Below are positions 1 to 7,737 of a stretch of DNA of 34,401 bases, one piece after another. Source of the stretch: Chitinispirillaceae bacterium (GTDB lineage: Bacteria; Fibrobacterota; Chitinivibrionia; Chitinivibrionales; Chitinispirillaceae). Every line of letters starts with the position of its first letter. Within the stretch, counting starts at the first letter, position 1. Below the pieces are notes generated by a model. It was not told the origin of the DNA, did not search any database, and was given only the letters and a program-made list of their open reading frames with translations. The DNA is taken from assembly GCA_016930275.1 (NCBI GenBank), contig JAFGHA010000297.1:1-34401 (forward strand). The letters are read 5' to 3'. Both the position numbers and the translations under genes were made by a program.

Positions 1-51
1 AGGGAAAGAATCGATGCTGAGCGGGCTGAAGGATTAGCACTAGTCGCTTAA
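1..51 (+). CDS. possible 3' end of an upstream gene (partial)
   Basis: Frame 1 is open from the first base to a TAA at 49-51 and encodes 16 residues ending ERAEGLALVA, a helical and charged stretch. The other two forward frames stop sooner (a TGA and a TAG before 36). This could be the tail of a gene entering from the left, but 16 codons are too few to identify a product or rule out chance. Confidence 0.25.
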   Translation, partial: RERIDAERAEGLALVA

Positions 52-101
52 CAGGTGATTAGTGAAAACTCGGGACTCTTGAGTATATTACAATAGTAGC
101 C

Positions 102-110
102 AAAGGAGGG
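102..110 (+). promoter_or_regulatory. Shine-Dalgarno for the caspase-like gene
   Basis: AAAGGAGGG lies just before two overlapping GTG codons at 110 and 114. Only the 114 GTG opens the 595-codon frame, and the spacing fits. The GTG at 110 opens a 105-codon frame that is a shadow. Confidence 0.7.
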
Positions 111-113
111 TGC

Positions 114-1901
114 GTGTCACCAAATCGCTATCAGACCGTCATTCAGAAAATGGTATTCATATTTCTTCCGTTACCGGTTTTTCTCAGTTTTTTTACGGTT
201 ACCGCGCAGATACCGCACGGATACAATTATGCGGTCGTCATCAGCGAGGCGGCATACGGCGATGCCGGATGGAAGACGGTTGCCGATTCACTGGTGAAAA
301 AGCACGGCAGGAGCGGCACGGCGAAGCTGTTCACCTGGCCCTCGTCGGTGACCTCCTGCAAATCGGAGCTTGCCGCTTTTCAACCCGATTATATCGGTTA
401 TATCGCCCGGCCCGCCACGGAATGTAAAACGGCATTCGTGGTCGCGGTAAGCAGGATGAGCCGTGAACTCGATGATGATCCGTACGGAGATGCCGTGTGG
501 GGGATCATTACCGGGTATGAAGCCGCCGATGCACTCCGGGCGATATCCGAAAAACTTACCGTTAAAACCGTGCTCGCCGCTTCCAACAATCTTTCCTATG
601 AACCTCCCATTCAGCGGTTCTATCAGGGAATCGGCATGACCTGCGACGATTCTACGAAAACCGATTACCTGTTTCCCGGGAAATCGGGAAAGGTGTATAC
701 CGAAAACAAACGTCCACAGGGGGTGAACGACAGAATCAATCTGGTTGGGCCGTGGCTTGCCGCTCAGTCACTGGACATTGAGGTCGCGGGGCAGGGGAGG
801 ATCGAGGGACCAGTCGACTGCATCATCACCGGAGGCCACGGGAACGTGAACGTGTGGCAGTGCCATTACAGCGATGCGGGGACCGAAGGGTACATGCGTT
901 CCTCGGGAGGAAAACTTTACGGAGAACCCTATTCCGGCAGCCGGTTCGAGATTCAGGTGGCGACACCGACCGTTTTCTGGTGCGCCACCAATTGCCTTAT
1001 GGGAAATCCCGACAGCCGGGACAATTTCGTTTATGCGGCGTTTCACGGCGGCCATGCGGTGCAGATGTTCGGGTTTATCATCAACGCATCGGCTGGCGAC
1101 GAATTCATGGCCTGGGGTATTTACGACCGGGTCACCAAATTCGCCGGAAAGTATACACTGGCCGACGGCTTTTACTATGCGAATAATCTCGCGCAGTTCG
1201 AAGTACTCAATTCCACCGGCCAGTTGCAGACGTCACTGGTGAGGACCTTTCTGGACAGTACCGTTTTTTACGGAGATCCGGCGGCTGATGTCCGGTTCCA
1301 TGATGTCGGTGACAGTGCCAGGGCGTACAAGGAGTCACTGTCGTATTCGGCCGGCGATAACGGTGCCGCGCAATTCACCTATTCGATAACGATGAGCGCC
1401 CATGATCTCGAGTTCGGTGCAGGGTACTGTTATCAGTTCCGTCCGATCACGCGGCTGCCGGTCCGCATCGATCCCGCGACGGTCGCCATCACGGGAAACG
1501 ACGGACATGCTCCGGTGATTACCGATGATCTGCTTATATGGGAGATGCTTTCCCGGGGAGAAACGCTTAAAAAGGGCGATACGAAAACACTGCGCTGGAG
1601 TGCCGTGATTACCGATGAGAAAACCGCTGCAAAGGCATCGATGCAGCCGCGCATCAGTACTGCTGCACCGGAAAAGATGCGAATTGTGCGAACGGGTATT
1701 CTCTATACGGTGGAAGTCCGGAATCTTCCGGAAGGAAACCGTGAGTTGCGAATCTTCACTATCTCGGGGAAATTACTGTTGTCAAAACCGGTGGCGGACG
1801 GCAGCGTACAGTGGCGGATGAAAAACGGCAGCGGTGTCGCGGTTGCCGTGGTGACGGTAAATGGAGCGGTTGCGGCATGCAGGGAGATCCCGGTGTACTG
1901 A
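114..1901 (+). CDS. secreted caspase-fold (gingipain/C25-like) protein with C-terminal sorting-type domain
   Basis: The 595-residue product starts with a hydrophobic signal segment (about residues 12-32). The central part carries a GGHGN motif with His242, followed by FWCATNCLMG with Cys290 and Cys294. A His-Gly and a downstream Cys, each at the end of a hydrophobic strand, is the arrangement of the clan CD proteases (gingipain C25, clostripain, caspases). The His-Cys spacing of about 48-52 is longer than the roughly 33 in gingipains, so catalysis is inferred. The last 75 residues (from about 521) form a beta-rich domain with ELRIFTISGKLLL, like type IX secretion sorting domains, so export across the outer membrane is likely. 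The gene stands alone; the next gene converges on it 20 bp away. The GTG start is supported by a strong ribosome binding site. A proteolytically inactive surface protein is the alternative. Confidence 0.65.
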   Translation: MSPNRYQTVIQKMVFIFLPLPVFLSFFTVTAQIPHGYNYAVVISEAAYGDAGWKTVADSLVKKHGRSGTAKLFTWPSSVTSCKSELAAFQPDYIGYIARPATECKTAFVVAVSRMSRELDDDPYGDAVWGIITGYEAADALRAISEKLTVKTVLAASNNLSYEPPIQRFYQGIGMTCDDSTKTDYLFPGKSGKVYTENKRPQGVNDRINLVGPWLAAQSLDIEVAGQGRIEGPVDCIITGGHGNVNVWQCHYSDAGTEGYMRSSGGKLYGEPYSGSRFEIQVATPTVFWCATNCLMGNPDSRDNFVYAAFHGGHAVQMFGFIINASAGDEFMAWGIYDRVTKFAGKYTLADGFYYANNLAQFEVLNSTGQLQTSLVRTFLDSTVFYGDPAADVRFHDVGDSARAYKESLSYSAGDNGAAQFTYSITMSAHDLEFGAGYCYQFRPITRLPVRIDPATVAITGNDGHAPVITDDLLIWEMLSRGETLKKGDTKTLRWSAVITDEKTAAKASMQPRISTAAPEKMRIVRTGILYTVEVRNLPEGNRELRIFTISGKLLLSKPVADGSVQWRMKNGSGVAVAVVTVNGAVAACREIPVY

Positions 1902-1921
1902 GGCGGAACCCGGGGGGAGGA

Positions 1922-2617
1922 TCAGGTGATCATGTTGACGAAGAGCTGTTCCATGATCTTCTGGGAATCGGTCAGACAGCGTCGCATGTCTTCACGTATG
2001 GTAACCGCGGGATGCACGTATTCGTCGATAATCAGCTCGTTGGAACAGGCTTTTATCAACTCTTCGGTACTTTCCGCCGTCATTTCCAGATGAAACTGCA
2101 GACCTACCACATGGTTGTCGAAAATAAACCCCTGATTGTCACATGCGGCACTCGAAGCGAGCCGGAGGGTTCCGGGTGGCGGCGGGTAGGTATCACCGTG
2201 CCAGTGAAAGGGAGTGAAGATCTCCGGGATGTCGCGCATCAGCGGTGAATCCATTCCCCCGTGCGTCATCCGTACCGGAAACCACCCGATCTCCTTGCAC
2301 CGGTTTTTCACGACGCTGCCGCCGAGCGCATCGGCGAGCAACTGCGAACCCAGACAGATTCCCAGAACCAGCTTGTCAGCATCGATCACCTTCGGAAGGT
2401 AGATCTTCTCTTCGATTAACCAGGGATAGGTTTCATGCTCATAGATGTTCATCGGACCACCCATCACTACCAGCAGATCAAACGCGGCCGGATCGGGAAA
2501 ATCGGTGGTTTCCCAGACACGGGTACCGGTTACCGGACACTGATATCGTTCACATAAATCGAGAATATAGGCAGGTGTTTCAAACGGGGCATGCTGCAGG
2601 TAATGAATTCGTTTCAT
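1922..2617 (-). CDS. class I glutamine amidotransferase (GMP synthase-like GATase)
   Basis: A 231-residue stand-alone amidotransferase. The nucleophile elbow GICLGSQLLA holds Cys88, and QFHLE supplies His176 and Glu178, so the Cys-His-Glu triad is complete. MGGPMNIYE (52-60) and FHWHGDTY (137-144) are typical of the subgroup annotated as GMP synthase-like or type 1 glutamine amidotransferase. No synthetase domain follows, so the acceptor of the ammonia is unknown; some relatives act as gamma-glutamyl hydrolases or peptidases. The protein is cytoplasmic, with no signal peptide. AGGAG sits 6 nt before the ATG. The gene converges with the caspase-like gene and lies 130 bp downstream of the DUF6588-like gene on the same strand. 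Family assignment is secure; substrate is not. Confidence 0.88.
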   Translation of the reverse strand: MKRIHYLQHAPFETPAYILDLCERYQCPVTGTRVWETTDFPDPAAFDLLVVMGGPMNIYEHETYPWLIEEKIYLPKVIDADKLVLGICLGSQLLADALGGSVVKNRCKEIGWFPVRMTHGGMDSPLMRDIPEIFTPFHWHGDTYPPPPGTLRLASSAACDNQGFIFDNHVVGLQFHLEMTAESTEELIKACSNELIIDEYVHPAVTIREDMRRCLTDSQKIMEQLFVNMIT

Positions 2618-2747
2618 GGCGTCTCCTGAGCTGGTCCGAAATGAATATACTTTACGGAATGCCGCATACCGGTATACCTTTTAAACGGAAGACACGTTTC
2701 GTCCGTTCGCATGCGGTTCAGAGGTGCGGTACAGGGGACGGAAGAAT

Positions 2748-3659
2748 TCAGTGTCTGCTTTTATAGCTGATAAGATTGATCAGGTTGCCCCACTGGGCTC
2801 CGGCGATCACTCCCGCGACGGGATGATACTTGATGGGAACGGCGATGTTGAGTGCCGCACGAAAAGCATTGCGACCGGCAATTCTGTTATTGACCGGAAT
2901 CAGTTCCCAGCCGTTGTCTTCGGTGGAGACGATGTCTCCCTTGACGGAAACGTGGCTGTGGTCCCACCCGGTTTCGAGGAATATCTCAAGATTGTCAATA
3001 GGACGGTATCCCGCCACGATACCCAGAAAACCGGCGATGCCGCCGGTTTTGAGTGTTCCGTCGAGTTTGTCACCCGGGGTGAGGGAGGTGTTGAGAAAGG
3101 TCATGTTACCCGCAAGTGCAATCGCCACCGGCAACGAAGGGAAAAGATAGTGGAAATCATGCTGAATGCCGATTCCCGGAAAATGAAAACCGTTTTTTTT
3201 GATGGTCGGCATACCCATGTACCGGAGTTTGAGTTCCGTGTAGTAGAAGGAGAACGATGTCTGCACGGTGATATAGGGTATCACCGATAGTTCCCGGAAC
3301 TCCTCAAGCCCTGCCCTGAAGGTGGTGCCGGGGATCAACGGCTTCTCCTCCGAACCGAAAATGGTCGGTACGGCGACATTGACCGTACCGGTGAAGTCGG
3401 TGTACGAATCGGTATACGTGCGATCTTTACTGCCGATATAAATCAGTGATATGGGCAGTGCGACGCCGAACCCAAATTCTTTATCGATCGAGGCACTCTG
3501 AAACCATCCGGAATTGGTCATCGTACCGATGCTGGTGGCAAGAGGACGCATGTATCCCGGCTGCTCGTTGATTGCATGCATGGTGGTGGAGCCTCGCCCC
3601 GCGTGGAGGGTGAAAATGGTTACACCAGATAGAAACAGTACTTTAAGCGGAAAACGCAT
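2748..3659 (-). CDS. DUF6588-like outer-membrane beta-barrel protein
   Basis: The 303-residue protein has an N-terminal signal peptide (MRFPLKVLFLSGVTIFTLHA). It then shows alternating amphipathic strands with many glycines and aromatics: GFGVALPISLIYIG, FSFYYTELKLRYMGMP, IAGFLGIVAGYRP. The segment PTIKKNGFHFPGIGIQHDF and the overall layout recall the DUF6588 family of predicted outer-membrane proteins of the FCB group, named from memory. No transport or enzymatic role can be read from the sequence. AAAGGA lies 7 nt upstream of the ATG. The gene is followed by the amidotransferase after 130 bp and lies 316 bp from hcp. Localisation is inferred from the signal peptide and strand pattern. Confidence 0.65.
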   Translation of the reverse strand: MRFPLKVLFLSGVTIFTLHAGRGSTTMHAINEQPGYMRPLATSIGTMTNSGWFQSASIDKEFGFGVALPISLIYIGSKDRTYTDSYTDFTGTVNVAVPTIFGSEEKPLIPGTTFRAGLEEFRELSVIPYITVQTSFSFYYTELKLRYMGMPTIKKNGFHFPGIGIQHDFHYLFPSLPVAIALAGNMTFLNTSLTPGDKLDGTLKTGGIAGFLGIVAGYRPIDNLEIFLETGWDHSHVSVKGDIVSTEDNGWELIPVNNRIAGRNAFRAALNIAVPIKYHPVAGVIAGAQWGNLINLISYKSRH

Positions 3660-3919
3660 GATGGTTCCTTTACACGATCGTTCTGTTGAAACTTCGGTTA
3701 AGCGGTGCTCTTCACCGTCCGCAGGAGGTGAACCGGAAAATGGTTGCTGCCGATTTCCGTCGTATCAGGTACTCTGACGGTCTTTCCTGCGGGAGATCAT
3801 GCCGACGCATGCATGTGGTGAGGTGTGAGGTGTCTTTTAAATAGTGGTTTGTCATTCCTGCAAGGTTCGACGGTTTTGTTCCGATCGTCCTTGGCTCTAT
3901 CGTTTTTACGGTGGTGAAT

Positions 3920-3943
3920 AAAAAAAGGGGGCGCGCAGCCCCC
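3920..3943 (-). terminator. rho-independent terminator of hcp
   Basis: On the minus strand GGGGGC, a 5-nt loop TGCGC, and GCCCCC are followed by a run of six T. It starts 32 bp after the hcp stop codon. This is a textbook intrinsic terminator and makes hcp a single-gene transcript at its 3' end. Confidence 0.88.
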
Positions 3944-3975
3944 GGGGTTTCACGAAATAAGACGGTGAAACATCG

Positions 3976-5619
3976 TTATGCCGTGGTTTCGGCTTCAAGT
4001 ATCGCTGCCAGATCTCCCTCTGCCGTACCGATCGGTTTGAGATCGAACTGCTTCATCAGGAAATCGAGAACATTCGGCGAGATGAACGCCGGGAGCGACG
4101 GTCCGATACGTATCCCCTTGATACCGAGCGAGAGCAGGGACAACAGGATAACCACCGCTTTCTGTTCGTACCATGAGAGGATCAACGAAAGCGGCAGATC
4201 GTTGACGCCGCAGTCAAATGCTCCGGCGAGTGCCTGCGCGATTTTCACCGCGGAGTAGGCGTCGTTGCACTGACCTATGTCAAGCAGTCGCGGAATGCCG
4301 CCGATCGTGCCGAAATCGAGATCATTGAACCGGAACTTGCCGCAGGCGAGCGTGAGGATAACGGTATCTTTCGGTGCTGCCTGCGCGAGTTCGGTATAGT
4401 AGTTGCGGCCCGGTTTCGCGCCGTCGCATCCGCCGATAAGGAAAAAGTGTCTGATCGCCCCTCCCTTGACGGCCTCGATTACCTTGTCGGCGACACCGAG
4501 TACCGCGTTGTGACCGAATCCGGTGAGCAGCGTTCCGCCCGCCTTTGTTTCGAATCCGCCGAGTTCCTTCGCTTTTTCGATGACTTTCGAAAAATCGCGG
4601 TTCGGAACGTGCGTTACGTTCGGCCAGCCGACCAATCCGGTGGTGAACACACGGTCGATGTAGCTTTCCTTCGGTTTCTGGATGCAGTTGGTGGTAAAGA
4701 GAAACGCCGCCGGTACGCCGTCGAATTCCTTCTGCTGATTCTGCCAGGCGGTACCGAAATGACCGGCAAGGTGCGGATATTTTTTAAGGCCCGGATATCC
4801 GTGCGCGGGGAGCATTTCACCGTGGGTGTAAACATTGACGCCGGTACCCTCGGTCTGCTGCAGCAGCGCTTCGAGGTCGACGAGGTCGTGTCCGGTAATG
4901 ACAATTGCCGGGCCGGCCTTCGTACCGGTTGACACCTGCGTCGGTTCCGGATTGCCGAGACGGCCGGTGTGTCCCTCGTCGAGCAGTTCCATGCAACGGA
5001 TATTCACGGTACCGCATTTCATGTTGAGACCCACCAGTTCTTCCATACCGATGGCTGTATCGTTGAGTGCCGCGAGCGCCTCGCTGATGAATGCCGGGAT
5101 GCTGTCGTCTTTTTTTCCGAGAATCCAGGCGTGATCGGCGTAGGCGGCGAGCCCGCGCAATCCGTAAATAAGCAGCTGTTTGAGCGATCTGATATCTTCA
5201 TTTTCACTGGAAAGAAGCGAATAAACGGCAGCCTGGGCGGCAAGTCCGTCGATCGAGGTCTCCGGTGTGAAGGTGGCGCTTTCCGGGAGTGCCGTTACGG
5301 CAGCAGCATCGGCAGCGGTAAGCTTTCGCGTCAGTTCATCGCGCAGTACTGCACCCCTGGCGATCAACACCGCGATCCGTTCATCGTCAAAATTAACGTT
5401 CGTGACGGTAGTGAAGAGCCCTTCAATAGTGAACATATCGGCTGCTTCATCGGTTATTCCTTTCTGCCGCAACGCATTGGTCAGATAACCGATTCCTTTG
5501 AGCTGATGCAGCAGAACATCCTGAAGACCTGCGGTGGACGGCTGTTTTCCGCAGACACCTGCCACGGTGCATCCGGTTCCTTTTGCGGTTTGTTCACACT
5601 GGTTACAGAACATACTCAT
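3976..5619 (-). CDS. hcp: hybrid-cluster protein (hydroxylamine/NO reductase), class I
   Basis: 547 residues, the usual length for Hcp. The N-terminal cysteines Cys5, Cys8, Cys17 and Cys23 have CX2CX8CX5C spacing, which is the class I pattern found in strict anaerobes. All hybrid-cluster ligands are visible: His244 (GHDL), Glu268 (HGEML), Cys312 (TTNCIQ), Cys398 (GGCDGAKPGR, the persulfide site), Cys426 (LACGK), Cys451 (GQCND) and Glu485 (WYEQKA). The protein was first described as a hydroxylamine reductase and is now mostly viewed as acting in nitric-oxide/nitrosative stress defence in the cytoplasm. No hcr reductase is adjacent, as is common in class I organisms. GGAGG precedes the ATG. It is probably regulated by a Crp/Fnr-family protein through the palindrome upstream. 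Confidence 0.97.
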   Translation of the reverse strand: MSMFCNQCEQTAKGTGCTVAGVCGKQPSTAGLQDVLLHQLKGIGYLTNALRQKGITDEAADMFTIEGLFTTVTNVNFDDERIAVLIARGAVLRDELTRKLTAADAAAVTALPESATFTPETSIDGLAAQAAVYSLLSSENEDIRSLKQLLIYGLRGLAAYADHAWILGKKDDSIPAFISEALAALNDTAIGMEELVGLNMKCGTVNIRCMELLDEGHTGRLGNPEPTQVSTGTKAGPAIVITGHDLVDLEALLQQTEGTGVNVYTHGEMLPAHGYPGLKKYPHLAGHFGTAWQNQQKEFDGVPAAFLFTTNCIQKPKESYIDRVFTTGLVGWPNVTHVPNRDFSKVIEKAKELGGFETKAGGTLLTGFGHNAVLGVADKVIEAVKGGAIRHFFLIGGCDGAKPGRNYYTELAQAAPKDTVILTLACGKFRFNDLDFGTIGGIPRLLDIGQCNDAYSAVKIAQALAGAFDCGVNDLPLSLILSWYEQKAVVILLSLLSLGIKGIRIGPSLPAFISPNVLDFLMKQFDLKPIGTAEGDLAAILEAETTA

Positions 5620-5644
5620 CGTTCCTCCCTGGGGTTAATTGATG

Positions 5645-5660
5645 TAACTTTTGTTAGTTA
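5645..5660. promoter_or_regulatory. TAACT-N6-AGTTA inverted repeat upstream of hcp
   Basis: Perfect 5-bp arms spaced by 6 bp, 26-41 bp before the hcp start codon, so inside or next to the likely promoter or leader. It could be an operator or a short leader hairpin. The evidence is position and symmetry only. Confidence 0.4.
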
Positions 5661-5712
5661 TGGTATCTGTTCGCATTGATGTTTAAATATGCACCAGAAT
5701 GGTAAACAAAAA

Positions 5713-5728
5713 CTTGACCAGGATCAAG
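5713..5728. promoter_or_regulatory. Crp/Fnr-type (HcpR/FNR-like) operator for hcp
   Basis: CTTGACCAGGATCAAG is a near-perfect palindrome with TTGA-N6-TCAA half-sites, 94 bp upstream of the hcp start. FNR sites read TTGAT-N4-ATCAA, and some HcpR-type regulators use TTGACC-N2-GGTCAA, from which this differs by one base. HcpR-family proteins commonly control hcp. Position and match make it a credible site for a nitrosative-stress or redox regulator. No such regulator is encoded in the window. Confidence 0.6.
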
Positions 5729-5879
5729 AAACAGGAAATTCAGTAGAGTGACACGGTCGGGATTTAACGAATCTGTGGTTGCTGTGCCGGTACCCGTATC
5801 GTCAAAGGAGGGAATGCAGGAAACTCCGCCAACTTGAAAATAGCAGCTGCACCTTGGCTGGCGGCAAGAAATCCTGCAT

Positions 5880-5918
5880 CCGGCGTTTGTGCCACCGCAA
5901 GCGGGGGAGGAACGCCGG
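5880..5918. repeat. nested inverted repeat after the GH30 stop codon
   Basis: CCGGCGTT (5880-5887) pairs with AACGCCGG (5911-5918), and between them CCGC-AA-GCGG (5895-5904) forms an inner hairpin. It begins 6 bp past the stop of the GH30 gene on the minus strand. There is no T run, so it may be a transcript-stabilising or rho-assisted 3' structure rather than an intrinsic terminator. The rest of the 305-bp gap between GH30 and hcp shows only the hcp regulatory sites. Confidence 0.5.
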
Positions 5919-5924
5919 TGAATA

Positions 5925-7547
5925 TCATTCGATAACGGCAACCGTTCGTGAGAGCGTTGTGCCGGGCGCGGAAAGTTTCAGGAGGTAGGTACCCGGGACA
6001 AGTCGTCTGTTGAACACGCAGGTGGCGGTATTGCCTGTTGTTCGCGGTAATACGCCTTCATCGATGCGGGTTCCCCTGCAGTCGAACAGTGTAACCGCGG
6101 TCGTGCCCGAAGTTGTCCTGCCGGTGACCAGAAGACGGCCGCCACCGATAGGGGTGACTGTTATACTGCCCCTGTTGCCGAGCGTTTGCAGGGGATTCCT
6201 GGTTACCGCTGCGGTGGTGGCAAGATTGACTGTCGTTACCGATACGGAATCGAGGGGTATGGTTCCCATGTCGGTAAACGTGGCGATCTGTTCATATTTC
6301 CTTGTGTTCGATGTCTGAATGACCGTGGCCGTTTTTCCGGGAAAGGAAAAATTGACCTGATTCTGCATATTGCCGAGATTGATGAACACGACTGCGGCTG
6401 AGTCATTATTGTCGTTGCAATATGCCGACATAAGAAATGAGGGATCGTCACTGCCTGCATCAATCCGTTTCCACCCCCTTCTGATATTGGCACTGAACTG
6501 TTTGAAGACATAATAAGCGTTACGGGTTTCATACCAGTCGCCCCAGAGGGTGTCCTGGCTGAAAAAGGTATGCATCGATCCTGGATTGTACGCCAGTGCA
6601 AAAACGCAGTACATCGAGGCGTTTTCAACAGCCAGTGACTGGTGCATGAAGAGAGCGTTGTCGATCCACGAGAGAATTTTATCGCCGTGCTGCTGCCCCT
6701 CGTTAATGAGAAACTCCGTCTGATAGATCGGTTTACCGGTGATGGTCGCCTGTGCATTGACGAACCATTCCATTCCCGGATGATCGTACAGATGGTGGCA
6801 GTACGCGGCCATCTCGTCGGTGTTGGTTTCGGGCGAGGTGATGAACCGGGTCACACGGTCACCGTAAATGCCGGCGACATCGGGACCGATCATCGGTATC
6901 ATCTTGACGAGTCCGTTTTTCAGTTTGTTGTAGACTGCGGTGTGTGCCTTGCCGTACGAGGCGATGGTCGGGGTTTCCCGTCCTTCGAGCACACAGCCTT
7001 CGTGCTGAGCCGGCCAGTCGGGTTCGTTCTGAATACTGATCCAGTCGATTTTCATGCCGTTGCCGAGAAAATAGTTCACCGACTGGAGCCAGTAATCACC
7101 ATACTGATCGTACATATACGTGCCGTCCGTATTCTTTTTGAGTGTTCCGGTATCGCGCTCGGGAGTCCATCCGATGATGGAATCGTTGCTTTTAAGATAC
7201 GGGGGAGGTGTCCAGGAGGTCAGCATGGTTTTCACTTCGGGCCAGCGTTCCTGTATCTCTTTCATCATCGGTACTTCGATACAGGGGGTATCCAGTACCG
7301 GATGGTACCAGTTGCCGACCCTGATAACGTTTATCTTCATCTTATTGAAAAGTGAGTCGTAGATTTCATCTTTTTTCGGGTGATAATACGGGTACTTATG
7401 GAATGAAAGACCGCCGCCGAATCCTTCGATCGTCTGAAATTTCGTGGTGTAATCGATAAAGGCGGTGGCAGCTCCGGTTTCCGGAACAAAGCTAAGAACA
7501 AAAAAGGAGAAAAGTGCCAGAATGCACAACGGCCGATGAAAATTCAT
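5925..7547 (-). CDS. secreted GH30-family glycosidase with C-terminal sorting-type domain
   Basis: The 540-residue precursor has a signal peptide (about 1-27). The catalytic TIM barrel opens with FQTIEGFGGG (37-46), typical of GH30. SIQNEPDWP contains Glu175, the expected acid/base, and IYQTEFL contains Glu278, the expected nucleophile. TSWTPPPYLKSN (110-121) is also a GH30 hallmark. A small beta domain with AAVVFINLG follows to about 445, as in GH30 enzymes. The last 80 residues (461-540) include VTLFDCRGTRIDEG and LVPGTYLLKLS, a type IX sorting-like domain. Likely substrates are xylan, glucuronoarabinoxylan or another beta-linked plant polysaccharide; the subfamily cannot be fixed by eye. 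GAGGAA precedes the ATG. The gene is monocistronic, lying 190 bp from treZ. Secretion and polysaccharide breakdown fit a fibre-degrading anaerobe. Confidence 0.9.
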   Translation of the reverse strand: MNFHRPLCILALFSFFVLSFVPETGAATAFIDYTTKFQTIEGFGGGLSFHKYPYYHPKKDEIYDSLFNKMKINVIRVGNWYHPVLDTPCIEVPMMKEIQERWPEVKTMLTSWTPPPYLKSNDSIIGWTPERDTGTLKKNTDGTYMYDQYGDYWLQSVNYFLGNGMKIDWISIQNEPDWPAQHEGCVLEGRETPTIASYGKAHTAVYNKLKNGLVKMIPMIGPDVAGIYGDRVTRFITSPETNTDEMAAYCHHLYDHPGMEWFVNAQATITGKPIYQTEFLINEGQQHGDKILSWIDNALFMHQSLAVENASMYCVFALAYNPGSMHTFFSQDTLWGDWYETRNAYYVFKQFSANIRRGWKRIDAGSDDPSFLMSAYCNDNNDSAAVVFINLGNMQNQVNFSFPGKTATVIQTSNTRKYEQIATFTDMGTIPLDSVSVTTVNLATTAAVTRNPLQTLGNRGSITVTPIGGGRLLVTGRTTSGTTAVTLFDCRGTRIDEGVLPRTTGNTATCVFNRRLVPGTYLLKLSAPGTTLSRTVAVIE

Positions 7548-7615
7548 GAAACATTCCTCGTGTAGGGTTGAGTGGTGTAAACCGGCATCGTGCCCGGAAA
7601 ATGGGGAAAAATACG

Positions 7616-7631
7616 GTAAGCGTCTGCTTAC
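7616..7631. promoter_or_regulatory. GTAAGC-GTCT-GCTTAC palindrome upstream of GH30
   Basis: Perfect 6-bp arms with a 4-bp spacer lie 69-84 bp upstream of the GH30 start codon. It is a candidate operator for glycosidase expression. No cognate regulator can be assigned from the sequence. Confidence 0.4.
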
Positions 7632-7737
7632 GAAGTGAATGCCCGGCTTTGTAAAAGTAATATACTACCATATCGGTGTTTAGGGGAGAGGATTATCGGG
7701 TGGCACGCGGAGGTAATCTGCTGTAAACGAGCTGTTT

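Noticed and set aside
110-427. 105-codon frame starting at the GTG at 110
   Set aside because: Shares the ribosome binding site region but encodes an unlikely Arg/His-rich peptide, and stops early inside the 595-codon gene.
1811-2248. 145-codon plus-strand frame over the amidotransferase
   Set aside because: The minus-strand product has a complete catalytic triad; this frame is its shadow.
5654-5941. 95-codon frame between GH30 and hcp
   Set aside because: Low-complexity, Cys-rich nonsense peptide that runs through the hcp regulatory sites and the GH30 hairpin; no ribosome binding site.
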